64,000 nucleotides of DNA from NCBI GenBank assembly GCA_011391125.1, contig JAABRE010000009.1, forward strand, positions 19,268-83,267, read 5' to 3'. The notes below the pieces were generated by a model. It saw nothing but the letters and a program-made list of their open reading frames with translations. It was not told where the DNA came from and did not search any database. The first letter of the stretch is position 1. Every line of letters starts with the position of its first letter. Both the position numbers and the translations under genes were made by a program. The stretch is from Synechococcales cyanobacterium S06. GTDB taxonomy: Bacteria > Cyanobacteriota > Cyanobacteriia > Cyanobacteriales > JAABRE01. Positions 53,991 to 63,401 of this stretch are shown one piece after another.

Positions 53991-54386
53991 TCACTTTCCT
54001 TGAGATTTGTTATCATTAATTGGTGGATTTGTTTGACTAGCTCTTGCTTTAACTTCCGTTAAAAGGGTTTGATATTCAGGATAGTTGGGATTTAATTTTA
54101 CTAATTTTTCTAAAGGAGGAATTGCCTCCGTTAAATTATTAGCTTGAATCGCAAGTTCTACCAAACCTCTTAATGCAATTTCGTTATTTGGCTCTCTTTG
54201 TAAAACAATTTCATAACCTCGTTTTTGAGAAGCTATTTGTTGTTCCATGGATGCTTGTTGAGAAGATGGGTTAGGTTGAACCGACGTACTACCAAACATT
54301 CCTGCTAAACTAGAGATACTCATAGCAATCAAAAAAACACCTGAAACAAGGGGAATATATTTACGAGCTTTTTCTTTATTAAACAT
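53991..54386 (-). CDS. TPR-like protein with an N-terminal membrane anchor
   Basis: The 131-aa protein has one hydrophobic helix at about 10-30 (YIPLVSGVFLIAMSISSLAGMFG), a Ser/Gln-rich linker, and two TPR-like helical pairs (about 55-110; LQREPNNEIALRGLVELAIQ and LEKLVKLNPNYPEYQTLL). Proteins of this form tether assembly factors to the membrane in cyanobacteria. No specific function can be named. Confidence 0.75.
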   Translation of the reverse strand: MFNKEKARKYIPLVSGVFLIAMSISSLAGMFGSTSVQPNPSSQQASMEQQIASQKRGYEIVLQREPNNEIALRGLVELAIQANNLTEAIPPLEKLVKLNPNYPEYQTLLTEVKARASQTNPPINDNKSQGK

Positions 54387-54518
54387 TTTTATAAAAAGAA
54401 TTAAAGAATAACCTTATTATACCAAAAAATCTGTTAGATATTCTCAGTAGTAAAGGTAATTTCTAAATTATCCCGACAGCTTGTAAAATAGAAAAACCCC
54501 CTTAATCCTGATCCCTTT

Positions 54519-55385
54519 ATGACAACTTCAAAGCTCAAATTAACTCGTTTTTTTCGCCCTAGTCTGTCAACTAACTTAATGTTAATTGGAATGATCATCA
54601 CTATTACTTATGTTTTAATCGCCCTTTTTGTTCCTTATTTTCAACAATGGGGCTGGATACAAAATCCCACGGAATCATTGATCAATCCCATTCACGAACC
54701 ACCGGGAGCAACTCATTTTTTTGGTACAAATCGCCAAGGATATGATGTTTTTTCTCGTACTTTATTTGGTACTCAAGCAGCTATTAAAGTTGTTATTCTT
54801 GCTACCACTTTAAGTTTAATTATTGGTGTACCATTAGGTTTAATTAGCGGCTATTTGGGAGGAAAAGTTGATAAATTTTTATTATTTATCATGGACACAG
54901 TTTATACATTACCCGGATTATTACTATCAGTAACCTTGGCTTTTGTAGTGGGTAGAGGTGTTTTTAATGCAGCGATTGCTTTAAGTATTTCCTATATTCC
55001 CCAATATTATCGTTTGGTGAGAAATCATACCACCAGTGTGAAAACTGAATTATTTATTGAAGCTGCCAAAGCCATGGGAGCAACTCCGATTCGGGTACTT
55101 TCAAAATATCTATTTTTTAATGTGATTCAAAGTGTACCTGTTCTCTTTACACTTAATGCCGCTGATGCTATTTTAATATTAGGAGGTTTAGGCTTTTTAG
55201 GATTAGGATTACCCGAAGAAGTACCCGAATGGGGATATGATTTAAAATTAGCTTTAGATGCTTTACCTACTGGTATTTGGTGGACTGCTTTATTCCCCGG
55301 TTTGGCTATGACTTTAATGGTGACAGGTTTATCTTTATTGGGCGAAGGTTTAAGCGAAATTTTAAATCCCCAGACTCAAGAATAA
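54519..55385 (+). CDS. ABC transporter permease (DppC/OppC family)
   Basis: This 288-aa inner-membrane permease belongs to a peptide/nickel-type importer. It has an N-terminal OppC-like helix, PGATHFFGTNRQGYDVFSR (family block) and five further helices. The EAA loop reads EAAKAMGATPIRVLSKYLFFNV, which contacts the ATPase. The partner DppB-type permease, ATPases and binding protein are not in the window, so it is encoded apart from them, as is frequent in cyanobacteria. Confidence 0.92.
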   Translation: MTTSKLKLTRFFRPSLSTNLMLIGMIITITYVLIALFVPYFQQWGWIQNPTESLINPIHEPPGATHFFGTNRQGYDVFSRTLFGTQAAIKVVILATTLSLIIGVPLGLISGYLGGKVDKFLLFIMDTVYTLPGLLLSVTLAFVVGRGVFNAAIALSISYIPQYYRLVRNHTTSVKTELFIEAAKAMGATPIRVLSKYLFFNVIQSVPVLFTLNAADAILILGGLGFLGLGLPEEVPEWGYDLKLALDALPTGIWWTALFPGLAMTLMVTGLSLLGEGLSEILNPQTQE

Positions 55386-55490
55386 ATATACTTAGTATTT
55401 AGTTTTTACCTGAAAACTGTTAACTTATTATTTTAGTTAAACCACATTTGCAAAACTACTAAATTGATTAAATAAATAGGAGATTGATTG

Positions 55491-55994
55491 ATGCATTTAT
55501 TCTTTTTGATTCCTTTTTGTACCGGTTTAATAACTAGCTATTTTACTCGGACTGTCGATGATGAAATAACATATTTAGCTAATGTCATTACTCTGGTAAG
55601 TTTCGCTATTAGTTTAATAATTGCTCCTTGGCAAATTCAATTATTAATTCTGGTTATTCTCCTCATTAATATTCAACGTTTTTTTCCTAAAAACCAGCAA
55701 GAAATTGAGCAACCAAAAATAGAAAATACCCAATTAAATCAGGTCAAATTACCTGAAAATAGTCAAGAAAATCGCACGATTAAATATCGTGGTGTTACTT
55801 ACAATCTTTATTCCACTGAAACCAGTATTACGGAAGGTGAAATTGTTGGCAGATATCGTGGCAATGTTCTACATAGTCATAAATTAACCGAAAATTCCAT
55901 TGAAAAAAAAGAACCAAATCCTAAATATTCCCTCAAATACAGAGGTGTAAGGGTTAATAGTAATTCTAAATCTAAAAACCCTCAACAATCATAA
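55491..55994 (+). CDS. DUF4278 membrane-anchored protein
   Basis: The 167-aa protein starts at ATG 55491 behind an AGGAG. It has two or three hydrophobic segments (about 1-65), then a soluble part with two DUF4278-like motifs (IKYRGVTYNLY; GRYRGN; LKYRGVRV). The function of DUF4278 is unknown, though it is widespread in cyanobacteria. It lies 105 bases behind the permease gene. Confidence 0.75.
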   Translation: MHLFFLIPFCTGLITSYFTRTVDDEITYLANVITLVSFAISLIIAPWQIQLLILVILLINIQRFFPKNQQEIEQPKIENTQLNQVKLPENSQENRTIKYRGVTYNLYSTETSITEGEIVGRYRGNVLHSHKLTENSIEKKEPNPKYSLKYRGVRVNSNSKSKNPQQS

Positions 55995-56831
55995 TTCTAT
56001 TAATTAATGATTTTTCTTATTCTGATTAGGAAAAATCTTTTACTCCAGTTACTAATAATTTAGACGGTATTTCTTGATTTTGCCACTCTCAGCAAAGGCC
56101 TTTTTAGTATAAAATGTTACCAAATTCCTAGAAAAACAGTTTTTGCTTACCATATTTTTTGCCATTTGTCAATAGCTAATTATCTAGGTTTCCTGACTAT
56201 TTTTAGTAAAAAAATGAGAAATAGAAAAAAATAAAGAATAACTTTCGGGTATTGAAAAAAAAAGATATTGAAAAACAAGGGTTTCTGGCTTGTTTTTTGA
56301 AAAATACACATAAAAACCACCCATACTTTTTAAATGTACCATAAAAAAAGCAGTTTGTCTATATTATTAGTAATTAATCTTTTTCCTATTATTATTAGTA
56401 AAAAAAATTAGGTCTTAACTTAATATTATTCATTGGTTAGTCAAATTAAACACACCTGTTAAAATCAATTAAATTTATTAAGTTTAGACCTATTTAACTG
56501 AAAATTATAAACCTTGGAATGCTGTCCTTACCCGCTAAAATAAGCAAAGAAAATGCGTCTAAGTTTAGGAACAAAATTGGCTAATTTTTCCTGTCTCAAG
56601 TTTCCATAATTTGCTAATCCTATTTAACTTATCAAGAATAATCAGAGAAAAATAAGGAAAAGAAAAAAGATGATAAATCATTATTCAAAAACTAGATTCT
56701 GTGATAAAGTATGGAGAATACATCAGAAATAATTTATTTAAGACAATTTACCTAAATACATGAGCAAACAAAAACAGAAGAATAACGACAAAAATAGCAC
56801 CATTAATTAACAATTAAAACCAGTAAAATAA
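55995..56831. other. 837-base AT-rich gap upstream of cobM
   Basis: No protein gene is visible. A hairpin, AAAACAAG with CTTGTTTT then T's (about 56272-56298), looks like an intrinsic terminator and could end a small RNA or the DUF4278 transcript. I looked for a cobalamin riboswitch before cobM and did not recognise a B12 box. Confidence 0.45.
56272..56298 (+). terminator. Terminator-like hairpin in the cobM upstream gap
   Basis: AAAACAAG and CTTGTTTT are separated by about 9 bases and followed by TTGAAAAAT. It lies nearly 280 bases past the DUF4278 stop, so it may belong to an unseen transcript. Confidence 0.4.
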
Positions 56832-57638
56832 ATGACAGAAATATTAACTAATAAAATTCATCTTAAACCAGCAGTATATATCATCGGAGCAGGACCTGGC
56901 GATCCAGAATTGCTTACCCTCAAAGCCCATCGCCTTCTCACCCAAGCCGATGTCATTTTATATGCAGATTCCCTCGTACCCAAGCAAATGTTACGGGAAG
57001 TGCGACAAGATGCTGAATTAATCCCTACAGGCAATCAAACCCTTGAAAGCATTGTACCTTTAATGATTGAAAAAGTTAGGCAAGGTTTAGCCGTGGTAAG
57101 GTTACATTCAGGGGATTTAACCCTATATAGCGCCATCCATGAGCAAATACAACTGTTACGGTCCGCTAATATTGATTTTGAATTAATTCCTGGCATAAGT
57201 GCTTTTCAAGCAGCCGCAGCAAAAATAGAAGCTGAATTGACCATACCGGGTTTAGTTCAAACAATTATTCTAACTCGTGTTAGTGGCAATGCTTCTCCTG
57301 TCCCTGAATCGGAAGAATTAGCTTCTTTAGCCGCACATAAAGCCAGCTTATGTTTATATTTAGCGGCTCGTCATGTGGAAAATGCCGAAGCAAAATTATT
57401 GCAACATTATCCTTCTGATACCCCTGTGGCCATTTGTTTTCGGGTTGGTTGGCCTGACGAACAAATATTAGTTGTACCTTTAGAGAAAATGGCAGAAACT
57501 ACTCGAGAAAATAACCTAATTAGAACTACTTTATATCTAATTAGTCCCGCTTTACAAGATGATTTAACTGAAAAACGTTCCCGTTTATATCATCCTGAAC
57601 ATTCCCATTTATTTCGGCCTTCTAAAAAGATAAAATAA
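56832..57638 (+). CDS. cobM: Precorrin-4 C11-methyltransferase
   Basis: CobM methylates C-11 of the corrin precursor in cobalamin synthesis. The 268 aa have the tetrapyrrole methylase blocks VYIIGAGPGDPELLTLKA at the start, VVRLHSGDLTLYSAIHEQ in the middle, and PGISAFQAAAAKIEAELTIPG. Length and motifs match CobM/CbiF. It stands alone, convergent with the esterase gene whose stop lies directly behind. Confidence 0.93.
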   Translation: MTEILTNKIHLKPAVYIIGAGPGDPELLTLKAHRLLTQADVILYADSLVPKQMLREVRQDAELIPTGNQTLESIVPLMIEKVRQGLAVVRLHSGDLTLYSAIHEQIQLLRSANIDFELIPGISAFQAAAAKIEAELTIPGLVQTIILTRVSGNASPVPESEELASLAAHKASLCLYLAARHVENAEAKLLQHYPSDTPVAICFRVGWPDEQILVVPLEKMAETTRENNLIRTTLYLISPALQDDLTEKRSRLYHPEHSHLFRPSKKIK

Positions 57639-58241
57639 TTAACAATTTAAGACAAAATTACGCAGTAAGTCAAGAGCTTCTGGGATAATTTCATGACCCA
57701 TGTTATACTCTTGATACTGTATATTTAAACCCAATTTTGTTAATTGATTTTTAGCATTTTGTGCAGCTTTAATTGGCACAACTTGATCTTGTTTTCCGTG
57801 GATAATTAAAACGGGTGGATTATTTTTTGATTGAGGTTGACAATGTAAATAACCACTTAAACTACAAATAGCTGCTAATGGTAATTCTAAACCCACATCT
57901 AAAGTCATTGCTCCCCCTTGAGAAAAACCCGCTAAAATAGTTTGAGCAAGAGGTATTTTTGTAGTTTCTTCCAAAGAGATTAGCCAATTAATTAATATTT
58001 CTCTACTTTCTGTTAAACCTTGATAATCCTCCGTTTCTAAACTATACCATGCTCTTCCTCCTGGTACTTGGGGATGGGCAAAAGGAGCATTGGGAAATAT
58101 ATATTGATAATTCGGTAAATCTAATACATTGGCTAAAGGTGCTAAGTCGTAAAGATTCGCTCCCCAACCATGTAACATTACTAACAATTTATCGGCGGGT
58201 TGGTCATTTTTTGGTGGAATGGTAATAGATTGTAATGACAT
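57639..58241 (-). CDS. Alpha/beta-hydrolase, carboxylesterase/phospholipase type
   Basis: The 200-aa enzyme has the abhydrolase_2 layout. MLHGWGANLYDLAPLA gives the oxyanion loop, LAGFSQGGAM has the nucleophile Ser, LIIHGKQDQVVPI the Asp, and NMGHEI the His. Relatives hydrolyse short acyl esters or lysophospholipids. No signal peptide is present, so it acts in the cytoplasm. Substrate is unknown. Stop codons of cobM and this gene meet back to back. Confidence 0.88.
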   Translation of the reverse strand: MSLQSITIPPKNDQPADKLLVMLHGWGANLYDLAPLANVLDLPNYQYIFPNAPFAHPQVPGGRAWYSLETEDYQGLTESREILINWLISLEETTKIPLAQTILAGFSQGGAMTLDVGLELPLAAICSLSGYLHCQPQSKNNPPVLIIHGKQDQVVPIKAAQNAKNQLTKLGLNIQYQEYNMGHEIIPEALDLLRNFVLNC

Positions 58242-58358
58242 AATTTTAAGTACAAACTAAGAAGTAAAAAGTGGAAAACCACCTTAAATTGTAACCGTTT
58301 ATTTGGGCATAAGAAATCCGATTTTTAACCAAATATAAATTATCAAAACCCAAATATA

Positions 58359-58481
58359 TAGTAATTCCAATTAAGAATAGAACAATAAAAAAATAGGTTC
58401 GTTGTTGCGCTTTAGCGCCACTTAAAAAGATCGCTTCCAACTATCAAATTATATTGTTTAATGTTTATTTGGAATTAACTA
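58359..58481 (+). mobile_element. Miniature inverted-repeat element, family A copy 5 (variant core)
   Basis: This 123-bp element is flanked by TA. It shares GTTGCGCTTTAGCGC and the variant core with copy 2. It is the most diverged copy (an extra A near the right end), so it is probably the oldest insertion. Confidence 0.82.
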
Positions 58482-58555
58482 TACTTACAAAAATCTGATT
58501 TCTAATTAAGCGATCACTGTTGTCATCTTAAATGAAATTGGTATTAATTTTTTTA

Positions 58556-60142
58556 CTACTGTAATTCTGCTACTATCTGATTATCTAGTAATATGATATT
58601 GCTCAGGAGATCATAAACCGTAATTCGCAAAAAACGGTCATTATCTACTCTAAATTGTACCTTAAGGCGATCGCTTCCTGGATAACCCACCGGATTTAAT
58701 TGGGCAATGGTTCTAGCACCTTCTCTGTCATTGAGGGGGATAACAGTTGTCTGATTATCGCTAATTTTGCGGGTAATTAGTCGATTCCCATCGAAATAAA
58801 CCTCTGTATTGCTATTTTCCGCGCCTAACTCTCCGATAATTAACTCTATGCTAGGTTGTCCTTCCACGGAAGCACCAAGGTTGATTTCCACAGGCGTATT
58901 CATGGGGTAAGGTTGACCAGTTTTTATCATGGGATGCCAACCGTGTAGATTCTCTCGGCGATTCCAATAACGAATACCATAACTGTGGTAGAGAAAATCT
59001 TGTACTTCAATACCTTGACTGATTCGTAAAGCGCCAGTAGCAATGGCCGTGAAAGGTTGTTCAGCTTTAATTTTGCTAGTATTAAAATATTGAGTCAACC
59101 AATTTTGGACAGCAGGAATTTTGCCACTTCCTCCTACTAATAAAACTGAGTCAATATCGCTTTTTTCAATACCATTTCTTCTCCCCTGTTGTAAAATATT
59201 TGTCATTAACTCATCTAACTTAGTGAAAAAGCCGTTTTCTGTCAAAAGATACTCAAATTTTTCCCGAGTTAATTGTAATTCATAACTAGCAAAAGTTTGG
59301 TCATCAAAATAGACTTCATTTGCGGTTAATTGCGAAGATAATTTAATCTTTAAACGCTCTACTAAGCGATTAATTAATGTGTTTTTAGGGTAGTTATTTT
59401 CTGTAGCAAAATAATCTACTAACCAGTTATCAATATCAGTTCCTCCTAAATTAATACCCATTTTTCCTATAACCTTCGCAGTTTTTTGTAGTTGGCTATT
59501 ACTTTTTCCTAATAATTTATCACCCCATTTTAAGATAAATCCTTGAGAATTATTATCCGTTAAATTTAATTTAACTAAAGAAAAGTCAAGTGTGCCACCG
59601 CCAAAATCTATTACTAATAATAATTCCTGACCTTGATTACCATAACCTAAAGCAGCAGCTGTGGGTTCATCTAATAGCTTAACTTCATTGATCTCCCACT
59701 TTTGACAAAGTTCTGTTAACCATTTACGATAGGATTCAAAACTATCAACTGGGACAGTTAAGACCAGAGAATCTATTTTTTCTTGTTCATTAATTTGGCT
59801 GATTAAATTATTTAAAAACCATTCGCCAACCTGTTCAAAGTTAACCGTAATATCGTCTAAAATAGGAGTAAAACCTTTAATTTCTGTCCCAATTCCTCGC
59901 TTAAAACTGCGGAAAAAACGAGCATCATTTTTTAAATCAAGACCTTGATCTCTCACTCCTTGACCGAAAATAATCTGGCCTAAACTAGCATCTTGAACAT
60001 AAACCAAACTAGGAATTAAGGGAGGATTATCCGCAATTTGCTGAGAAAAACCGGCAATGTTAAGGACTTCTGGCCTACCAGTTACCTTGTTTAAACGGGT
60101 GACAACAGTGTTACTCGTACCAAAATCAATAGCGATCGGCAT
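58556..60142 (-). CDS. Hsp70-family protein (divergent DnaK-like ATPase)
   Basis: From the ATG at 60142 (MPIAIDFGTSNTVV) it is 528 aa; the upstream in-frame M would translate repeat-rich leader. The Hsp70 phosphate-1 motif (IDFGTSNTVV), LDEPTAAALGYG, VIDFGGGTLDFS and LLVGGSGKIP are present. The C-terminal part (about 385-528) is not the standard substrate-binding lid but a shorter beta domain. It resembles the divergent cyanobacterial Hsp70 proteins of uncertain function. It has no dnaJ partner here. Confidence 0.85.
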   Translation of the reverse strand: MPIAIDFGTSNTVVTRLNKVTGRPEVLNIAGFSQQIADNPPLIPSLVYVQDASLGQIIFGQGVRDQGLDLKNDARFFRSFKRGIGTEIKGFTPILDDITVNFEQVGEWFLNNLISQINEQEKIDSLVLTVPVDSFESYRKWLTELCQKWEINEVKLLDEPTAAALGYGNQGQELLLVIDFGGGTLDFSLVKLNLTDNNSQGFILKWGDKLLGKSNSQLQKTAKVIGKMGINLGGTDIDNWLVDYFATENNYPKNTLINRLVERLKIKLSSQLTANEVYFDDQTFASYELQLTREKFEYLLTENGFFTKLDELMTNILQQGRRNGIEKSDIDSVLLVGGSGKIPAVQNWLTQYFNTSKIKAEQPFTAIATGALRISQGIEVQDFLYHSYGIRYWNRRENLHGWHPMIKTGQPYPMNTPVEINLGASVEGQPSIELIIGELGAENSNTEVYFDGNRLITRKISDNQTTVIPLNDREGARTIAQLNPVGYPGSDRLKVQFRVDNDRFLRITVYDLLSNIILLDNQIVAELQ

Positions 60143-60344
60143 TGTAAGTAAAAAGTAAGAAGTAAAAAATAAAAACTTAAGATACAATTTTGTTTAATTA
60201 TCAATTGTCTACCGTCAATTGTCAATTAAGATTCGGTAATTACCCAATATTATAGGGATCGATCGCACCAGTGAACTAAATATAAAAAGTTAAAATCTAA
60301 ATAACTATCTCTAAAATAGAAGGAAACTTATTTAATTTGTAAGT

Positions 60345-61544
60345 ATGCGTAATTTAAAACCATTTAGCACTCATATAGTTGCACTTTTACTCGGTGGAGT
60401 AATGACTTTTGGCGGTTTGAGGGTATTATCTTCTAAAGCCGAATCTGTCACCGATAATGCCAATCTTAATAGTCAACCTGTGAAAGTTGCTGTTAATCCC
60501 ACTTCTAGTAGAAATCAGAGTTTTGTCTCCACTGCTGTACAATTGACTGGTCCGGCTGTGGTTAGAATTGATACAGAAAGAACTGTGGTACAAAAGGTTG
60601 ATCCCTTTATGAATGATCCTTTTTTCCGTGAGTTTTTTGGCGATCGTTTTAGCCAAGGGCAATCCCAAGCCAGAAAAATTGAAGGACAAGGCTCTGGTTT
60701 TATTATTGATCAAGCTGGTGTGATTCTCACTAATGCCCACGTTGTCAGTAAAGCCGATAAAGTAACTGTTATCCTCAAAGATGGCCGTCAATTTCAAGGT
60801 GAAGTCAAAGGAACAGATGAAATCACCGACTTAGCAGTCGTAAAAATCGATACCAAAGGTGAAAAAATCCCCGTTGCTCCTCTCGGTAATTCTGATAACA
60901 TTGAAGTCGGAGATTGGGCGATCGCAGTCGGCAATCCAGTGGGTTTAAACAACACAGTAACATTGGGGATTATTAGCACCTTGGGTCGTTCTTCAGCAGA
61001 AGTGGGCATTCCCGATAAACGAGTTGAATTTTTACAAACAGATGCAGCCATTAATCCTGGAAACTCCGGTGGTCCCTTATTAAATGACAGAGGCGAAGTA
61101 ATCGGGATTAATACGGCAATTAGAGCTGACGCGATGGGGATCGGTTTTGCGATTCCTATCAACAAGGCCAAGTCTTTAGAACCAACTTTAGCAGCAGGCA
61201 AAAAAGTACCCCATCCTTATATTGGAGTACAAATGCGGGATTTAACCCCAGAAATTGCCAAGAAATTTAACGAAAACCCGAATACACCTTTAATCTTGCC
61301 CGAACTTGATTCCGTTTTAGTTGTCGGAGTAATGCCCAATACTCCAGCTGAAAAAGCTGGTATTCGTAGTGGTGACGTGATTTTAGAAGTTAATGGCAAG
61401 AAGATTACGAGTGGTGGTCAATTACAACAATTGGTAGAAAATAGTGGTGTTAACCAAGAAATAAAGGTAAAAATTCAAAGGGGCGAGAAAAAACTAGATT
61501 TAACAGTCCGCACTGCTCAATTAGAAAATATGGAACAAGGCTAA
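60345..61544 (+). CDS. HtrA/DegP-family serine protease with one PDZ domain
   Basis: The 399-aa protein has an N-terminal hydrophobic anchor (about 8-28), so it acts in the periplasm or lumen. The trypsin-like triad is His132 (TNAHVV), Asp162 (TDLAVV) and Ser241 (GNSGGP). A single PDZ domain is at about 295-390. Cyanobacteria have three paralogues (HtrA, HhoA, HhoB), and the sequence does not let me choose. Such proteases remove misfolded exported proteins under stress. Confidence 0.95.
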   Translation: MRNLKPFSTHIVALLLGGVMTFGGLRVLSSKAESVTDNANLNSQPVKVAVNPTSSRNQSFVSTAVQLTGPAVVRIDTERTVVQKVDPFMNDPFFREFFGDRFSQGQSQARKIEGQGSGFIIDQAGVILTNAHVVSKADKVTVILKDGRQFQGEVKGTDEITDLAVVKIDTKGEKIPVAPLGNSDNIEVGDWAIAVGNPVGLNNTVTLGIISTLGRSSAEVGIPDKRVEFLQTDAAINPGNSGGPLLNDRGEVIGINTAIRADAMGIGFAIPINKAKSLEPTLAAGKKVPHPYIGVQMRDLTPEIAKKFNENPNTPLILPELDSVLVVGVMPNTPAEKAGIRSGDVILEVNGKKITSGGQLQQLVENSGVNQEIKVKIQRGEKKLDLTVRTAQLENMEQG

Positions 61545-62065
61545 CAACAGTCAGCAAACATCTACTCAAATTTACCAAAAAATACGGATATAGCATCGTT
61601 ATGTCCGTATTTTTCTTCCCAACTCTCCCCCTGAAGCAGTGGGTAAGCCTCAAGATTAAATATATATCCGCCCTCCAAAGCAGGGTATTTTCATTCTCAG
61701 ATTTTTTACTGCTTCAACGTCTTATTTAATAAGACTTTTAGCTTATTTTTAGACATAAGAAATTAAAAAATATTCAATAGTAATTCTTAGTCACTTTAGT
61801 TGACTTTCGCTATTAGCTTTGGACTTAAGTCCAAAGCGAGTAATGGTTTCGCACCGTTAACTCACCTCGAAATAAATTTCGAGGCTAATAGCCGAAGTCT
61901 CCTAAAGGGACTAAAAAACGCAATTTTACCTCGACTTTGAAAACACCCTGCTTCCAAAGTTTGATTTTTACAATTATTGTAAAGATTTGCTAACTTTAGG
62001 TATTTATTTCCAGAACTTTAGCTAACATATAACCAAATAATCTATATTTTTGCAGGAATTTCATT
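61545..62065. other. Intergenic region between the HtrA-type and PEP-CTERM genes
   Basis: It includes an AATACGGATATAGCATCG...ATGTCCGTATTTTT terminator-like inverted repeat (about 61581-61614), the palindrome cluster above, CCAAAGCAGGG/CCCTGCTTCCAAAG segments at the borders (about 61673 and 61949), and the PEP-CTERM promoter. No ORF of note. Confidence 0.5.
61815..61915. repeat. Palindrome cluster, possibly IS200/IS605-type end remnant
   Basis: Three palindromes follow each other: GCTTTGGACTT/AAGTCCAAAGC (61816-61837), CCTCGAAAT/ATTTCGAGG (61865-61884) and an AGTCTCC...GGGACT pair (about 61896-61912). Such hairpins are typical of IS200/IS605 ends. No tnpA or tnpB reading frame is nearby, so it would be a relic or a non-autonomous copy. 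Confidence 0.5.
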
Positions 62066-62831
62066 ATGACATTAGCAAAACTTATGTATTTTCCCGGGGG
62101 GGGGTAAGTATTACTTATCTAAACTAGCCCTCGCCTCCTCTGCCGTTGCCGTTAGTTTCATGGCGATCGCCCCCGTCCAAGCAGCCACCTTTGATGCAGC
62201 GTCTGATTTCTCGGCCACTAATAATCCGAATGGTGTTTGGAGTTATGGCGAGTCAAATACTTTAGGCGGTGCATTCAATTTATATACCAACAAATTTACT
62301 GATGCTACTGGTTTAGATACTTGGTTTGGCAATACATTGCCTGTTATAATTCATAATTCTACAGCAAGCATTTTTACTGATTCTTGTTGCCAATTCCTAC
62401 CAGGACAACTATCCCTCCACCCAGGACCGCAGGGACAATATAGTATCGTTCGCTGGACAGCACCTCAAAGTGGTTTATTCAGTTTAGCAACAACCTTTAT
62501 CGGGACACATTATGCTGGAGGAGGTACATCCACAGATGTTCATGTTTTCCGTAACGGGACTTCCCTATTTAATGAGCTTGTCAACGGTTTTGGAAATCCT
62601 AGTGCTAAAAACTTTTCTACGACTCTATCTATTGCTACAGGAGATACAATTGATTTCCTCGTGGGTTTTGGTAGTAACGGCAACTATTTTGCTGATAATA
62701 CGGGTTTGAGTGCAACTTTAACCTCCGTCACTTCTGTTCCAGAACCTTCATCCATTCTAGGATTGATGAGTATTGGCATTTTAGGTATCGGAACAACCCT
62801 AAAACGAAAATCCCTTACCAACCTAAAATAA
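62066..62831 (+). pseudogene. PEP-CTERM exported protein interrupted at a G9 tract (possibly phase-variable)
   Basis: The ATG at 62066 follows an AGGA ribosome binding site and reads MTLAKLMYFPGGG, then stops at TAA (62105) immediately after nine G. In the next frame the sequence continues as KYYLSKLALASSAVAV...MAIAPVQA, a proper signal peptide with an AxA-like cleavage site, then ~220 residues and a C-terminal SVPEPSSILGLMSIGILGIG helix and basic tail (PEP-CTERM sorting signal). One G fewer (G8) joins both parts. No start codon lies in the second frame before the ATG at 62160, which would cut the signal peptide. The tract may be phase-variable, a fixed mutation, or a sequencing slip. Confidence 0.7.
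62096..62104. repeat. G9 homopolymer between start codon and signal peptide
   Basis: Nine G in a genome that is otherwise AT-rich. Length G8 restores the reading frame of the PEP-CTERM gene; G9 places a TAA directly behind the tract. Confidence 0.9.
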
Positions 62832-62852
62832 ATCAACTTGTTTAAATCACCC

Positions 62853-62889
62853 AAAAGCGATCACCTCATACTGGGAGGCGATCGCTTTT
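62853..62889 (+). terminator. Terminator behind the PEP-CTERM gene
   Basis: AAAAGCGATC-ACCTC pairs with GGAGGCGATCGCTTTT. The right arm contains a complete HIP1 octamer. TCTC follows the T4. Confidence 0.75.
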
Positions 62890-62916
62890 CTCATCTTCGG
62901 CCATACATATATTTAG

Positions 62917-62984
62917 TAGGGTGGGTAAAGCGGCGAAAAACTCATCCACACACCCACATCTCAATTCCGCTTAGCCCACCACCC
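62917..62984. repeat. GGGTGGG...CCCACC inverted repeat
   Basis: AGGGTGGGTAAAGCGG (62917-62932) is the near inverse of CCGCTTAGCCCACCACCC (62967-62984). It belongs to the same broad class as the duplicated repeat at 25720-25877. Confidence 0.65.
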
Positions 62985-63372
62985 TTTATCTATAAGTATA
63001 ATTTCGGGTGGGTGAAGCAACGAATAAATCATCCCTACAATCACCACTCCTAGCGCACTTGTTAATATTCAAATCATTTTGTTTTCAAAACCCTTATCAC
63101 AAGCTAAATCTAGCCAAACCATAGATTGTTCTTATAGAACTACGCTATATATAGCCTATTTGGGTAGGTTGTTCTACCAACTTTCCCTTGACCAAACCCA
63201 AAATAACCCGTGAAAAAATCTTTTTAAGCCAATTAAAATCGTAAAAGCCTTACCAGATAAGGACTTAATCGAAAATCGCCATAATTAGACCAATTATTCT
63301 TAGCAACATAAAAGTCTCAAATCCATAACCATTAAGGATTAGAGCCGTCAAAAAACTTTTTTGAAAAAAGTA

Positions 63373-63401
63373 TTGACAAAGTTAGGGAGATGAGATACAT
63401 T
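63373..63401 (+). promoter_or_regulatory. rRNA operon promoter
   Basis: TTGACA (63373-63378) and TACATT (63396-63401) are separated by 17 bases, close to a sigma-70 consensus. The region just downstream is relatively GC-rich (GCGCGGTTGAGAGACACC). This fits a strong rRNA promoter about 220 bases before 16S. Confidence 0.75.

Noticed and set aside
56400..56831. Cobalamin riboswitch before cobM
   Set aside because: No B12-box sequence or conserved core could be recognised in this AT-rich stretch.
58246..58440. 64-aa minus-strand ORF
   Set aside because: It overlaps family A copy 5 and leader sequence; its residues come from the miniature element.
62838..63053. 71-aa plus-strand ORF after the PEP-CTERM gene
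   Set aside because: It is made of a HIP1 terminator stem and GGTGGG-type repeats; no ribosome binding site or family resemblance.
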